Assembly (NCBI GenBank): GCA_035281745.1
Contig: DATEDI010000037.1
Location: 1-64,000, forward strand
Length of the DNA: 64,000 bases
Reading direction: 5' to 3'
DNA from: 66-474 sp035281745
GTDB lineage: Bacteria > Pseudomonadota > Gammaproteobacteria > Xanthomonadales > Rhodanobacteraceae
Under the pieces are notes generated by a model. That model saw only the letters and a program-made list of their open reading frames with translations. It was not told the origin of the DNA and searched no databases. A program made the translations under genes and the position numbers. Positions 1 through 9,694 of the stretch are shown here, piece after piece (the first letter of the stretch is position 1; each line of letters begins with the position of its first letter).

Positions 1-384
1 CTCATCGATCACGTGCTTGATCTGGTTGGTGATGTGCGGGATCACCTGCACGGTGGCGCCGAGATAATCGCCGCGGCGTTCCTTGCGGATCACGGCTTCG
101 TAGATCTTGCCGGTGGTGATGGAATTCTTGCCCGACAGGCGCGTGCGCACGAAGCGTTCGTAATGGCCGAGATCCAGGTCGGTTTCGGCGCCGTCGTCGG
201 TGACGTACACCTCGCCGTGCTGGAACGGGCTCATGGTGCCGGGATCGACGTTGATGTAAGGGTCGAGCTTCATCAACGTCACGTTGAGGCCGCGGGCCTC
301 AAGGATGGACGCCAGCGACGCCGAGGCGATGCCCTTGCCAAGCGAGGACACCACGCCGCCGGTGACGAAAATCAGGGAGGTCAT
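1..384 (-). CDS. pyrG: CTP synthase, N-terminal part (runs off the window)
   Basis: The last step of CTP synthesis, UTP to CTP with glutamine or ammonia and ATP, is catalysed by this cytoplasmic enzyme. Only the first 128 codons are present; the rest lies left of position 1. The reading frame starts MTSLIFVTGGVVSSLGKGI, the highly conserved synthetase-domain start with the nucleotide-binding loop GGVVSSLGKG. It continues through KLDPYINVDPGTMSP and HGEVYVTDDGAETDLDLGHY, both diagnostic of PyrG. The ATG at 384 is at the usual family start. It faces away from the TPR gene on the other strand, so the 180 bases between them should hold divergent promoters. Recognition is firm; nothing can be said of the glutaminase domain. 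Confidence 0.97.
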   Translation of the reverse strand, partial: MTSLIFVTGGVVSSLGKGIASASLASILEARGLNVTLMKLDPYINVDPGTMSPFQHGEVYVTDDGAETDLDLGHYERFVRTRLSGKNSITTGKIYEAVIRKERRGDYLGATVQVIPHITNQIKHVIDE

Positions 385-564
385 GATCGGACCGTGTGTG
401 GAAAGCGTCATTCTACCGGCGCGGTGAGCGCCACGCGAGAGTCCGGACAAACTCCGGCGCAGCTTGGTTCACCGGCGGCCCTCTGCGCCCCGCACAGAAA
501 CTGTTTACACTCGCGCCCGTCGGAGGCCGGCCTGTTGCCGGCGGGGATTCGCGTTGCCGTGGCC

Positions 565-2367
565 ATGCATCCATCCTTCTTCGCGGAACTGAAGCGCCGC
601 AACGTGCTGCGCGCGGGCGTGCTTTACGCCGGCGCGGCATGGGCGCTGTCGCAGGGCATCGCGCAACTGGGGCCGCTGTTCGACGCGCCCAACTGGGCGA
701 TGCGCGCGTTCGTGATCGCCTGCGTGATCGGCTTTCCATTCTGGGTTGCCTTCGCGTGGTTCTACGAATTCACGCCGCAGGGAATCAAGCGCGAATCCGA
801 AATCGCGTCGAACACTTCGATTACCCATTCCACCGCGCGCAAGCTGGATTTCGCGATCATCGGCGTCATGGCGATCGCCATCGCGCTTTTGGCATCCGGG
901 TACTTCGTGCGGCGTACTGCGCCGGCCACGGCGGCGGCCTCCCCGGCCAAGCCTTTCAACCCGCCCGCCGGCACGCTGGTGGTGCTGCCGTTCACCAATC
1001 TCGACAGCGACGCCAAGCAGCAGTACTTCAGCGACGGCATCACCGAGGAATTGACCAACGCGCTGGGCCAGAACACCGGGCTGCGCGTGATCGCCTGGGA
1101 TACCGCTTCCAAATACCGTGATGCGAGGCAGTCGGCGGCCGACATCGGCAAGGCGCTGGATGTCGCCAACGTGCTGACCGGCAAGATCCTGCGCCAGGGC
1201 GACAGCGTGCGGGTGATCGTGGAACTGGTCAGCGCCGCCAGCGGTTACCAGGTTTGGTCGGATCACTACGACGATTCGGCCGCCAACGTGTTCCAGGTGC
1301 AGGACAAGATTTCCGCGGCGATCGCGGATGCGCTGAAGGTGAAGCTCGCCGCGCTGCGCCCGGCGCCCACGGTGAACCCGCAGGCGCACGACCTGGTGTT
1401 GCAGGCGCACGCCTTGATCGAAACGGCTCGCACCGCCGCGCCGATCGAGCAGGCCCGCGCTTTGCTGGAACAGGCCATCGCGCTCGACCCCGGTTATGCC
1501 GACGCCCACGCCAAGCTGGCGGGCGCATGGCTCGACCTGACCCAATACTCCACGCTGACGCTGAAAGATGCGCTGCCCAAGGCGCGTGCAGAGGCCAACC
1601 AGGCGTTGGCGCTGGACCCGCGCAACGTGACAGCGCTGCTCGTGCTCGGCAACGACGATGGCGCGGAACACAAAATCGCGCAGGCCAGGGCCAAATTCGA
1701 ACGCGCACTGGCGCTCGATCCCAGCGACGCCGACGCGCATATTAGTTACGGCAATGCACTGCCGACCAAACAAGCGCTGGCGCAGAATCTGGAAGCGGTG
1801 CAGCTCGATCCCCGGAACGCCACCGCGCAGAACAACCTCGCGGGCAACTATCTGGACCTCGGCGATTACGTGCAGGCACTGCCGCCCGCTTTGGCCTTGA
1901 TGAAACTGACGCCGCACAGCGCCGACAGCGCGCTGGGCCTCGCGCTGATCTATTCGCTGCTGCACCGCCCCGAGGATGCGGTGAAGGCCTTCGATCTGGC
2001 CCAACCCGACACGCCGCTCGCCAAGGCGCTGGTCGCGGCCGGCCGACTGACCTATCAATCGGTGCTGGACCCGAAACTGCACGCGCAGGCGCTGGCCGCG
2101 GTGGATGCGCTGCGCAAGCGCTTCGACCTCGATCCGCTTTCCATGGGCGACGTGACCCAGCTTGACCTCGCGCTGGGCCGGAACGACACCGTGCTGGAAC
2201 TGCTGCCGAAGATATGCGCAGCGATGCCGGTCGGCTGCACCACCCTCAGCGTCTATCCGGGGTGGCTGCCGCTGCGCGGCAAACCCGCGTTCCAGGCGCT
2301 GGTGAAAAAATACGACACCGTTTCGCAGCCGCCCGCGTCCGCGGCGTCCACTTCGTCCTCGCCCTGA
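565..2367 (+). CDS. Membrane-anchored TolB-like/TPR repeat protein
   Basis: A 600-residue protein of unknown exact role. The N-terminus has about three hydrophobic segments (roughly 15-35, 45-67, 97-115) with FTPQGIKRESEIA between the second and third, a phrase common in Xanthomonadales proteins of this architecture. Residues about 135-270 look like the TolB/FlgO-type domain often joined to CadC-like regulators or adenylate cyclases (VLPFTNLDSDAKQQYFSDGI). Residues about 275-560 are tetratricopeptide repeats, for example ALALDPSDADAHISYGNAL. No cyclase catalytic domain or DNA-binding domain is visible, so it is probably a scaffold or signalling protein facing the periplasm. The frame is open further upstream, but that stretch is antisense to pyrG. 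The start ATG at 565, or GTG at 559, is chosen because similar proteins begin FFAELKRRNVLR. No strong Shine-Dalgarno sequence is visible. Confidence 0.8.
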   Translation: MHPSFFAELKRRNVLRAGVLYAGAAWALSQGIAQLGPLFDAPNWAMRAFVIACVIGFPFWVAFAWFYEFTPQGIKRESEIASNTSITHSTARKLDFAIIGVMAIAIALLASGYFVRRTAPATAAASPAKPFNPPAGTLVVLPFTNLDSDAKQQYFSDGITEELTNALGQNTGLRVIAWDTASKYRDARQSAADIGKALDVANVLTGKILRQGDSVRVIVELVSAASGYQVWSDHYDDSAANVFQVQDKISAAIADALKVKLAALRPAPTVNPQAHDLVLQAHALIETARTAAPIEQARALLEQAIALDPGYADAHAKLAGAWLDLTQYSTLTLKDALPKARAEANQALALDPRNVTALLVLGNDDGAEHKIAQARAKFERALALDPSDADAHISYGNALPTKQALAQNLEAVQLDPRNATAQNNLAGNYLDLGDYVQALPPALALMKLTPHSADSALGLALIYSLLHRPEDAVKAFDLAQPDTPLAKALVAAGRLTYQSVLDPKLHAQALAAVDALRKRFDLDPLSMGDVTQLDLALGRNDTVLELLPKICAAMPVGCTTLSVYPGWLPLRGKPAFQALVKKYDTVSQPPASAASTSSSP

Positions 2368-2391
2368 CGACCTGCCTTCCAGTTTCCCTTC

Positions 2392-2568
2392 GTCATTCCG
2401 GGGCATCGTCAGCCTCATCGGCGATGAACCCGCCTGCGAAGGCAGGATGCCGAAGCGAACGCCGGCGCAGCCGGCGGCCCGGAGGGCGAGCGGCGAGTCA
2501 ATCGGTGCCACGGCGCGCAGCAGCACCAAACCGATTCCGGATGGGGCCGTGGCCCGCTCCGGAATGAC
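2392..2568. repeat. Composite REP-like repeat in the 332-base gap before pepP
   Basis: The block is bounded by GTCATTCCGG on the left and CCGGAATGAC on the right, an inverted pair. Inside is a diverged copy of the core also found near 47200, 51100, 51650 and 61200 (CGAACGCCG..GGCGGCCCG..GGGCGAGCG..GCGAGTCAA). The remaining bases to 2699 hold no gene that I can support. Confidence 0.75.
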
Positions 2569-2699
2569 AATCGTTTTTTGTCGCGACGCGGCGCGACAAC
2601 AAGATCGCATCCCCTCGGTTCCACTACAGGGGCGTTCGCTTCGCTCAGCCTTCCTGCGGAAGGGGGAAGCAACGTGAGGCCACCTGCTAACATCAGGCG

Positions 2700-4514
2700 A
2701 TGAACACGCCCATTTCCGCCCGCATCACCGCGCTGCGCGACGTGATGCAGCAGCGCGGCGTGGCCGCCTGCATCGTGCCCACCGCCGATCCACATCTTTC
2801 CGAGTACCTGCCGGAACACTGGGCCGTGCGCGAATGGCTGTCGGGTTTCACCGGGTCGGCCGGCACGCTTGTGGTGACCGCCGATTTTGCGGGTGTGTGG
2901 ACCGACTCGCGCTACTTTTCGCAAGCCGAACGCCAGCTCGCCGGCAGCGGCGTGGAACTGGTGAAGTTGAACGTGCCGCACACGGCGGAACACGTGGAGT
3001 GGTTGTGCCATCGCGTAAAGCCGGGCGACAAAATCGCATGCGCGGCGGACATGCTGTCGCTGGCCACCGAACGTTCGTTGCGCAAGCAACTGGCGGGGCA
3101 CGGCACGGAACTGATCGAAGATGATCTTCCCGCGGCGATCTGGAACGACCGTCCGCCGCTGCCGCACGCGCCGGTGTACGAACATCCACTCGACTACGCG
3201 ATCCATACGCGCGCGAAAAAGCTCGCGGACGTGCGCAAGGCGATGCAGCGCGCGGGCGCGACGCACCACATCGTGTCCGCGCTGGACGAAATCGCGTGGG
3301 TGCTGAACCTGCGCGGCAGCGACGTCGAATACAACCCGGTATTCCTGTCGTACCTGCTGGTCGATGCAAGCGGCACGACGCTGTTCGTCGAGGCGAACAA
3401 GCTGGATGCAACCCTGCAGAAAACGTTGGCCAGCGACGGCATCCACATCGCGCCATACGCCGGGATCGATGACGCGCTCGCGAAACTGCCAGCTGACGCG
3501 AAGCTGCTGCTCGCGCCCGCGCAGGTTTCCGCCGCAATCGCCCACGCGATTCCCGATCACGTCACGCTGATCGAAGCGGCGGGTCCGATCACGTCCGCCA
3601 AGGCGCGCAAGACCGCGAAGGAAATGGACCACGTGCGCGAAGCGATGCGCCGCGACGGCGTGGCGCTGGTGCGTGGTGCCCGCTGGCTGGAGCAATCGCT
3701 GCGCGATGGCAAGCGGCTCTCGGAACTGGACGTCGACGGGAAACTGCGGGAACTGCGCGGGCAGCAGCCGGGCTTCGTCAGCGAAAGTTTTTCGACGATC
3801 GCGGGCTACCAGGCCAATGCTGCGCTTCCGCACTACCGCGCCCTGCCGGAATCGCATTCGGAATTGAAGCCGCTGGGCATGCTGCTGATCGACTCCGGCG
3901 CGCAGTATCTCGGCGGCACCACCGACATCACGCGCATGTGGGCATTGGGCGAGACCACGCCCGAACAACGCCGCGATGTCACGCTGGTGCTGAAAGGCGT
4001 GATCGCGCTGTCGCGGGCGAAGTTCCCGCGCGGCGCATCCGGCCAGCAGCTCGACGCGCTGGCGCGTGCACCGATCTGGGCTGCGGGCATCGATTACGGC
4101 CACGGCACCGGTCACGGCGTCGGCTATTGCCTCAACGTGCACGAAGGCCCGCAATCGATCCGGCCGCCGCGCTCGGGCCAGCATCTGGAAGCGATGGACG
4201 TCGGCATGATCACCTCGATCGAGCCCGGCATCTACAAGCCCGGAAGGCATGGCGTGCGCATCGAGAACCTGGCCGCGACCATTCCGGCAGGCGACGGCGA
4301 GTTCGGCGAGTTCCTCGCATTCGAAACCCTGACGCTGTGCCCGATCGATACGCGCCTTTTGGAACCGTCGCTGCTGGACGCGACCGAAATTGCATGGCTC
4401 GACGACTACCACGCGAGTGTGCGCGAACGGTTGGCGCCGCTGCTGAACGACGCCGCCGACCGGGTCTGGCTGGACCTGCGTTGCGCGCCATTGAAAGTCG
4501 CGAAAGCCGCCTGA
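2700..4514 (+). CDS. Xaa-Pro aminopeptidase (M24B, long three-domain form)
   Basis: A 604-residue metallopeptidase that removes the N-terminal residue ahead of proline. It has the long architecture with two creatinase-like N-terminal domains (about 1-310), a pita-bread catalytic domain (about 315-540) and a C-terminal tail, as in eukaryotic XPNPEP1 and many proteobacterial homologues rather than the shorter E. coli PepP. All five metal ligands are visible with the family's spacing: Asp398 (LLIDSG), Asp409 (TTDITR), His472 (HGTGHGVG), Glu508 (SIEPGIY) and Glu522 (RIENL). No signal peptide is seen, so it is cytoplasmic. The ATG at 2700 gives a normal family start. It is followed 75 bases later by lptD on the same strand. 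Confidence 0.95.
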   Translation: MNTPISARITALRDVMQQRGVAACIVPTADPHLSEYLPEHWAVREWLSGFTGSAGTLVVTADFAGVWTDSRYFSQAERQLAGSGVELVKLNVPHTAEHVEWLCHRVKPGDKIACAADMLSLATERSLRKQLAGHGTELIEDDLPAAIWNDRPPLPHAPVYEHPLDYAIHTRAKKLADVRKAMQRAGATHHIVSALDEIAWVLNLRGSDVEYNPVFLSYLLVDASGTTLFVEANKLDATLQKTLASDGIHIAPYAGIDDALAKLPADAKLLLAPAQVSAAIAHAIPDHVTLIEAAGPITSAKARKTAKEMDHVREAMRRDGVALVRGARWLEQSLRDGKRLSELDVDGKLRELRGQQPGFVSESFSTIAGYQANAALPHYRALPESHSELKPLGMLLIDSGAQYLGGTTDITRMWALGETTPEQRRDVTLVLKGVIALSRAKFPRGASGQQLDALARAPIWAAGIDYGHGTGHGVGYCLNVHEGPQSIRPPRSGQHLEAMDVGMITSIEPGIYKPGRHGVRIENLAATIPAGDGEFGEFLAFETLTLCPIDTRLLEPSLLDATEIAWLDDYHASVRERLAPLLNDAADRVWLDLRCAPLKVAKAA

Positions 4515-4589
4515 ACGACGGATGCCCGCGTCTCAACACGAACGGTGCGTTCTGCTAATTTACGCGGGTTATCCATCCGAGGAACTCCC

Positions 4590-6863
4590 GTGCCGCACCG
4601 ACCGATGCCGCTGACCCCGCGTGCACTGGCTTTTGCGATCACGCTGGCGGTCGCACCCGGCATGGCGCTGGCGCAAGGTTCCGCGGATACCTGTCCGCTC
4701 GGCGCGTTCACCTGTCCGGTGGTGAAGAACGACTTCGCGCTGTGCAAGAAGAACGACCTGCTGAATTTCTACGAGCCCGGCCTGCCGACCGAGGGCAATC
4801 GGGATGCCAGTCCGGCGCAGGTTTACGGCGACCGGTTCTCCAGTCCCGACAGCAATCTCTTCCATCTTTCCGGCAATACCGCGCTGCAACGGCTGGACCA
4901 GTTGCTGCGCGCGGATTCGCTCACCTACAACGCCGACACCACCGCCTACGACGCCGAGGGTCACATCCGTTACCAGGAACGCGGGATGCTGTTTTCGGCC
5001 GACAGCATGAAGGGCACCACGACCCCCGAGTACGGCGTCGCCGACAACGTGCAATACCAGTTGCTGACTTCGCGCGGCAATGGCGTGGCCAGCCAGGCCA
5101 TCATGCTGGACCAGGATCGCGACAAGCTGCACGACGTCACCTATTCCACCTGCGATCTCCACCATCGCGTGTGGGAGATCGACGCGAAAACCCTGACGAT
5201 GGATCGCGACGAGGGCCTCGGCCGTGCCCATAACGTGACCATGCGCGTGAAGGGCGTGCCTTTCCTGTGGCTGCCGTACATGCGCTTTCCGATCGACAAC
5301 CGCCGCCAGACCGGTTTCCTGTACCCGTCGTTCGGCAAGCGCAGCCGTGCCGGCTTCTTCGTGTCGATTCCGTTCTACTGGAACATCGCGCCGAACTACG
5401 ACGCCACCTTCACCCCCGTGTGGTACGCCGATCGCGGCGGCATGCTGGACAGCCAGTTCCGCTGGCTCACCGGCACCAGCAAGGGCGAGGTCGATTTCAA
5501 CTACATGCCCGATGACAAGGTCATCGACCGCAATCGCTGGTATCTGACCCTCGGCAACCAGACGCAACTGCCGTGGGATCTGTACTGGAACACATCCATA
5601 CGACGAGCCAGCGACAAGGGGTGGTTCCAGGATTTTGGTGAAAACCTTGTGGGTTCCACCGTGACACTGCTGAGTTCGTCCTCGTACGTCACTGGCTCGG
5701 GCGATTGGTGGAACGGCGGCGTCGGCGCCGATTGGTACCAGATCGTCACGCCGGGGATCTCCGACAGGGCCGCACCGTACCGTCGCATGCCGCGGATCTA
5801 CTTCAACGCCAACCGTCCGATCGGCGGACCGGGCGGCCCCGAATGGGGCATCAATACCGAAGCAGTGCGCTTCGTCAAACCCGAAGCCATCGGCGGCGAT
5901 CGTTTCGACTTCTATCCTTATATCGCGTGGCCGCTGCAGGGCGCCGCGTGGTTCCTGCGCCCGGAAGTCGGGGTGCGCTACACCGCCTACAATTTGCCGC
6001 AACCGGTGGCGGGCAGCAACACGGACCACCCCACGCGCACTACCCCGATCTTCGACGTGGACGCGGGGTTGATCTTCGAACGCGACGTGCATCTGTTCGG
6101 CAGCGACTACACCCAGACGCTGGAGCCGCGCGTGTATTACCTGCGCGTGCCGTACCGCAACCAGAACGATCTGCCGTTGTTCGATACCCAGCCGCTGACT
6201 TTCGATTTCTGGCAGTTGTTCACCACCAACGGCTTCAGCGGCGCCGACCGGCAGATGAACGCCAACGACCTGTCGCTGGCGCTGACCACGCGCTTCCTCG
6301 ATGAGAACGGCGTGGAGAAACTGTCCGCCAGCATCGGCCAGATCCGCTATTTCGATCCGCAGCGGGTGACGTTGTATCCGGGCGGCAAGATGGTGGATTA
6401 CTCCGGTTCCAACTACGTCGCCAATCTCACCATTGCGCTGAACGACAACTGGCGGCTGACGACATCCCAGCAGTGGAACCCGAACACCGACGAGACGGAC
6501 GTTTCGACCGTCGGCCTGCAACGCCGGCTATGGGGCGACGGCATCGTCAACCTCGATTATCGCTATCGCCGCGATCTGCTTGAACAGGCCAGCATGACCG
6601 CGGAAGTTCCGGTGGGCGCCGCCTGGAAGCTGGTCGGCGGCTACACCTATTCGCTGCGCGACAAGCGCCCGATCGATGCCTTCGCCGGCATCGAATGGGA
6701 CAGTTGCTGCACTGCGATCCGCATCCTGAGCCGCCATTACGTGTACGACTTCAAGGGCGATTCCAACAACGCCATCATGTTCGAGATCCAGTTCAAGGGC
6801 GTCGGATCGTACGGCCAGAAGGCCGGCAGCTTCCTGCAAAATGCTATCCTTGGCTATCAATAA
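4590..6863 (+). CDS. lptD: LPS-assembly outer-membrane protein LptD
   Basis: The outer-membrane beta-barrel that, with LptE, inserts lipopolysaccharide into the outer leaflet. The product is about 757 residues. A signal peptide (PRALAFAITLAVAPGMALAQ) is followed by an OstA/LptA-like jellyroll domain: DSLTYNADTTAYDAEGHIRY and, further on, YSTCDLHHRVWEIDAKTLTM. A long aromatic-rich barrel follows with the conserved VPFLWLPYMRFPID. The paired cysteines that form the LptD disulfides are represented by Cys in TCPLGAFTCPV near the N-terminus and the CC pair in DSCCTAIRI near the C-terminus. The GTG at 4590 is preferred because GAGGA sits six bases before it; the ATG at 4605 is the alternative. surA follows after 221 bases, the classical lptD-surA-pdxA-rsmA order. 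Confidence 0.96.
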   Translation: MPHRPMPLTPRALAFAITLAVAPGMALAQGSADTCPLGAFTCPVVKNDFALCKKNDLLNFYEPGLPTEGNRDASPAQVYGDRFSSPDSNLFHLSGNTALQRLDQLLRADSLTYNADTTAYDAEGHIRYQERGMLFSADSMKGTTTPEYGVADNVQYQLLTSRGNGVASQAIMLDQDRDKLHDVTYSTCDLHHRVWEIDAKTLTMDRDEGLGRAHNVTMRVKGVPFLWLPYMRFPIDNRRQTGFLYPSFGKRSRAGFFVSIPFYWNIAPNYDATFTPVWYADRGGMLDSQFRWLTGTSKGEVDFNYMPDDKVIDRNRWYLTLGNQTQLPWDLYWNTSIRRASDKGWFQDFGENLVGSTVTLLSSSSYVTGSGDWWNGGVGADWYQIVTPGISDRAAPYRRMPRIYFNANRPIGGPGGPEWGINTEAVRFVKPEAIGGDRFDFYPYIAWPLQGAAWFLRPEVGVRYTAYNLPQPVAGSNTDHPTRTTPIFDVDAGLIFERDVHLFGSDYTQTLEPRVYYLRVPYRNQNDLPLFDTQPLTFDFWQLFTTNGFSGADRQMNANDLSLALTTRFLDENGVEKLSASIGQIRYFDPQRVTLYPGGKMVDYSGSNYVANLTIALNDNWRLTTSQQWNPNTDETDVSTVGLQRRLWGDGIVNLDYRYRRDLLEQASMTAEVPVGAAWKLVGGYTYSLRDKRPIDAFAGIEWDSCCTAIRILSRHYVYDFKGDSNNAIMFEIQFKGVGSYGQKAGSFLQNAILGYQ

Positions 6864-7084
6864 TCGTGCGATCGTCCGTGATCGCCGCGCTTGGACAGGT
6901 CCGATACAAGCGTGTTCCCCAAGTCGCGGGCATCAGAACGACCGTCCTCCGCCCGACTTCTCGCAGTAGCTGCTCCGACCCATCTGTCTCTGGCACCACC
7001 CAACTTTCGGCAGCCGGCGTTGTCGAACCCGCAGCCTCCCGGAATCCTCCTCCGGCCCGCCCTTACCGGTCATACACGACGAAC

Positions 7085-8500
7085 ATGAAATCATTGCCTC
7101 TCGCCAGCCTGGTCCTGACGCTCGCCGCTGCGGGCTTCGCCTTGCCCGCCGCCGCGCAACTGCTCAGCCCGACCGCGCCGCCGCCGACCAGCGCGCAACC
7201 ATCCTCACTGCTTTCGCCCAATGCCGACAGCCCGAACCAGGTCCAGCCGCTGGACCGGATCGTCGCGGTGGTGAACGACGGCGTGATCCTGCAGAGCCAG
7301 CTCAACCAGATGATGGGCACGGTGGTCCAGCAAATCACCGGCTCCGGCGGCAAGCTGCCTCCGCAGAACGTGCTGGAAAAGCAGGTGCTGCAGCACCTGA
7401 TCGTCAACCAGTTGCTGGTACAGAAGGCGCAAGAAAACGGCGTGCGCGTGTCCGATGACCAGGTCGACGCCGCGGTGGCCAACATCGCGCAGCAGAACAA
7501 GATGAGCGTGCCGCAAATGCAGGCGGCAATGCAGCAGGAAGGCGTGGACTATGCCGCGTTCCGCCAGCAGTTGCGCAACCAGTTGCTGGTCCGCGCCATG
7601 CAACAACAGGTGACGCAGCAATCCGCGCAGGTTTCCGATGCGGAAATCAACAATCTGATCGCGAGCCCGGCGTTCAAGCAGGGCGAGGTGCATATCGCGC
7701 GGATCCTGGTCGGCCTGCCCGAGGGCGCCGACGCCAACCAGATCGCCGCCGCGCAGGCCAAGGCCGACAAGATCGAGGGCGAGCTGAAGAAGGGCGAAAG
7801 TTTCGCGGCGCTGGCAGTCAGCAATTCCAGCGCGCCCGAAGCGCTGAATGGCGGCGACCTCGGCTGGCGGCGCGTGGACGAACTGCCGCAGGCCGTGCAG
7901 CAGATCGTCAATTCGCTTCAGCCGGGCGAAAACACGCAGCCGCTCCGCGACGCCTCCGGCTTCACGATCCTGAAACTGGAAGGCAAGCGCACGCCCGACA
8001 CGCAGCAGATCGTCACCGAGTATCACGCGCAACATTTGATGATCAAACCGACCGCCGTACTGACGCAGCAAGGTGCGAAGGACAAGATCGAGAAGCTGTA
8101 CCACGAAATCGTGGACGGCCACGCCGATTTCGCGGCGCTCGCCAAGAAGAATTCCGACGACCCGACCACCGCGAACGCGGGCGGCGACATGGGCTGGTTC
8201 ATGCAGGGTGACTGGGGCGGCGAAGTCGGCAAGCTGCTTGTCGGCATGCAACCCGGCCAGATCACGCAGCCGTTCGAGAGTCCCGACGGTTCCTGGCATA
8301 TCGTCAAGCTGCTCGGCACGCGCCAGGCCGACAAGACCAAGGACCTGGAACGCGAACAGGCACGCCAGGCCATTGCCGCACGCAAGGGCCAGCAGGCGTT
8401 CGAACAGTTCGTGCGCGACATCGAATCGTCGGCGTACATCAGCATCCGGGTTCCCGAGCTGGCCGACGCATCGTCCGCCACCAGCAACGACGCGCAATGA
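7085..8500 (+). CDS. surA: Periplasmic chaperone and peptidyl-prolyl isomerase SurA
   Basis: This 471-residue chaperone escorts outer-membrane proteins, LptD among them, across the periplasm. A clear signal peptide (MKSLPLASLVLTLAAAGFAL then PAAAQ) leads into a linker rich in Pro and Ser. The SurA N-terminal chaperone domain follows (DRIVAVVNDGVILQSQLNQM through about residue 185). Two parvulin-type PpiC domains come next: the first has GEVHIARILVGLP and NGGDLGWRR, the second YHAQHLMIKP and NAGGDMGWF. The ATG at 7085 is the only start that leaves the signal peptide intact. Its stop overlaps the pdxA start as ATGA at 8497, which implies translational coupling. The 221 bases upstream hold no recognisable gene. 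Confidence 0.96.
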   Translation: MKSLPLASLVLTLAAAGFALPAAAQLLSPTAPPPTSAQPSSLLSPNADSPNQVQPLDRIVAVVNDGVILQSQLNQMMGTVVQQITGSGGKLPPQNVLEKQVLQHLIVNQLLVQKAQENGVRVSDDQVDAAVANIAQQNKMSVPQMQAAMQQEGVDYAAFRQQLRNQLLVRAMQQQVTQQSAQVSDAEINNLIASPAFKQGEVHIARILVGLPEGADANQIAAAQAKADKIEGELKKGESFAALAVSNSSAPEALNGGDLGWRRVDELPQAVQQIVNSLQPGENTQPLRDASGFTILKLEGKRTPDTQQIVTEYHAQHLMIKPTAVLTQQGAKDKIEKLYHEIVDGHADFAALAKKNSDDPTTANAGGDMGWFMQGDWGGEVGKLLVGMQPGQITQPFESPDGSWHIVKLLGTRQADKTKDLEREQARQAIAARKGQQAFEQFVRDIESSAYISIRVPELADASSATSNDAQ

Positions 8501-9519
8501 CACCCGAGCCGGCCTCGGCCGGCTCGCACCGGCCCACGCATCTTCCGCGTTTGGCCGTCACCGGCGGTGAACCTGCCGGTGTGGGTCCAGAACTCGTTGC
8601 GCGACTGGCAGCAACACCGATTGCCGCCGACCTCATCGCGATCAGCGATGCCGGCCTGTTGGAACGCGCCGCAAACCGCTGCGGCATCGCACTGAAACTG
8701 GAACCGTACGATGGCCAGCCGCGCACGTTGCGGGCTGCCGGCAGCCTGCGGGTGCTGGATGTGCCGTTGCGCACCGAGGAAACGCCCGGCCGACTCGATC
8801 CGCGCAATGCGTTCCACGTGTTGAATACGCTGGCGCAGGCGGCCGATGGCTGCCTCGGTGGCGAGTTCGACGCGGTAGTTACGGCACCGGCGCAGAAGTC
8901 GGTGATCAACGACGCCGGCGAAGCGTTTTCCGGCCACACCGAATTTTTCGCGCAGCGCGCCGGCAGCGACGTGGTGATGATGCTGGCTTCGCCCGAGCTT
9001 CGCGTGGCTCTGGCCACGACGCACATGCCGCTCGCCAAGGTCCCGGCTGCCATCACGCACGCATCGCTGATCCTCTCGCTGCGCATCGTGCACGCGGAAC
9101 TGATCGCGAAATTCGGCATCGCCACGCCGCGCATCGCGGTGCTGGGCCTGAATCCCCACGCGGGCGAAGGCGGACACCTGGGGCGCGAGGAAATCGAGAC
9201 GATCATTCCCGCGATCGATGCGTTGCGCGATGAAGGCATGCAACTGGTCGGACCGCTGCCCGCCGACACCGCCTTCGTTCCCGCCATGCGCGCGCGCTAC
9301 GACGCGGTGCTGGCGATGTATCACGACCAGGCGTTGCCGGTGCTGAAATCCGAAGCCTTCGACCGCACCGTCAACATCACGCTCGGGTTGCCGTTCATCC
9401 GCACCTCGGTCGACCACGGCACCGCGCTGGACATCGCCGGCACCGGCCGCGCCGCTCCGGCCAGCATGTTCGCGGCAGCCGAGATGGCCGTACGCTTGAG
9501 TTCCCACTCACGCCCGTGA
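8497..9519 (+). CDS. pdxA: 4-hydroxythreonine-4-phosphate dehydrogenase PdxA
   Basis: An NAD-dependent oxidation in the DXP-dependent pathway to pyridoxal phosphate is carried out by this 340-residue cytoplasmic enzyme. Family marks are VTGGEPAGVGPELVARL at the N-terminus, the metal-binding His in SGHTEFFAQRAG, LGLNPHAGEGGHLGREE, and MYHDQALPVLKSEAF with FIRTSVDHGTALDIAG near the end. The start overlaps the surA stop (ATGA). The extra first 15 residues (MTPEPASAGSHRPTH) are longer than in many homologues. After the stop comes a repeat-filled spacer before rsmA. Confidence 0.96.
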   Translation: MTPEPASAGSHRPTHLPRLAVTGGEPAGVGPELVARLAATPIAADLIAISDAGLLERAANRCGIALKLEPYDGQPRTLRAAGSLRVLDVPLRTEETPGRLDPRNAFHVLNTLAQAADGCLGGEFDAVVTAPAQKSVINDAGEAFSGHTEFFAQRAGSDVVMMLASPELRVALATTHMPLAKVPAAITHASLILSLRIVHAELIAKFGIATPRIAVLGLNPHAGEGGHLGREEIETIIPAIDALRDEGMQLVGPLPADTAFVPAMRARYDAVLAMYHDQALPVLKSEAFDRTVNITLGLPFIRTSVDHGTALDIAGTGRAAPASMFAAAEMAVRLSSHSRP

Positions 9520-9538
9520 AGAAAACCGGGGGAAAACC

Positions 9539-9681
9539 GGGGTCAGAGTGCACTTTCGCCAGGGTACCGAAGACTTTGCGGCGCGATGCACGAAAGTGCA
9601 CTCTGACCCCCGTTTCTGCAACCCCCGTTTCTGTGCACCCCGCGTTTCCCGGCGACTTGGCAAAAATGCACTCCGACCCCG
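9539..9681. repeat. GGGGTCAGAGTGCA inverted repeat plus a half copy
   Basis: A perfect 20-base inverted repeat has its left arm at 9539-9558 (GGGGTCAGAGTGCACTTTCG) and its right arm at 9591-9610, with a 32-base loop. A diverged third half-site (AAAATGCACTCCGACCCCG) lies at 9663-9681. The same element recurs at 11814-11885. I recall similar GGGGTCAGAGT ends next to REP-associated tyrosine transposases in related genomes, but no transposase gene is present here. Confidence 0.85.
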
Positions 9682-9694
9682 ACTCTCCCACGGC

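Noticed and set aside
505..2610. Long open frame on the minus strand opposite the TPR gene
   Set aside because: The product is Arg/Gln/His-rich with no domain and lies antisense to a protein with clear TPR and TolB-like features. High GC content makes such frames common.
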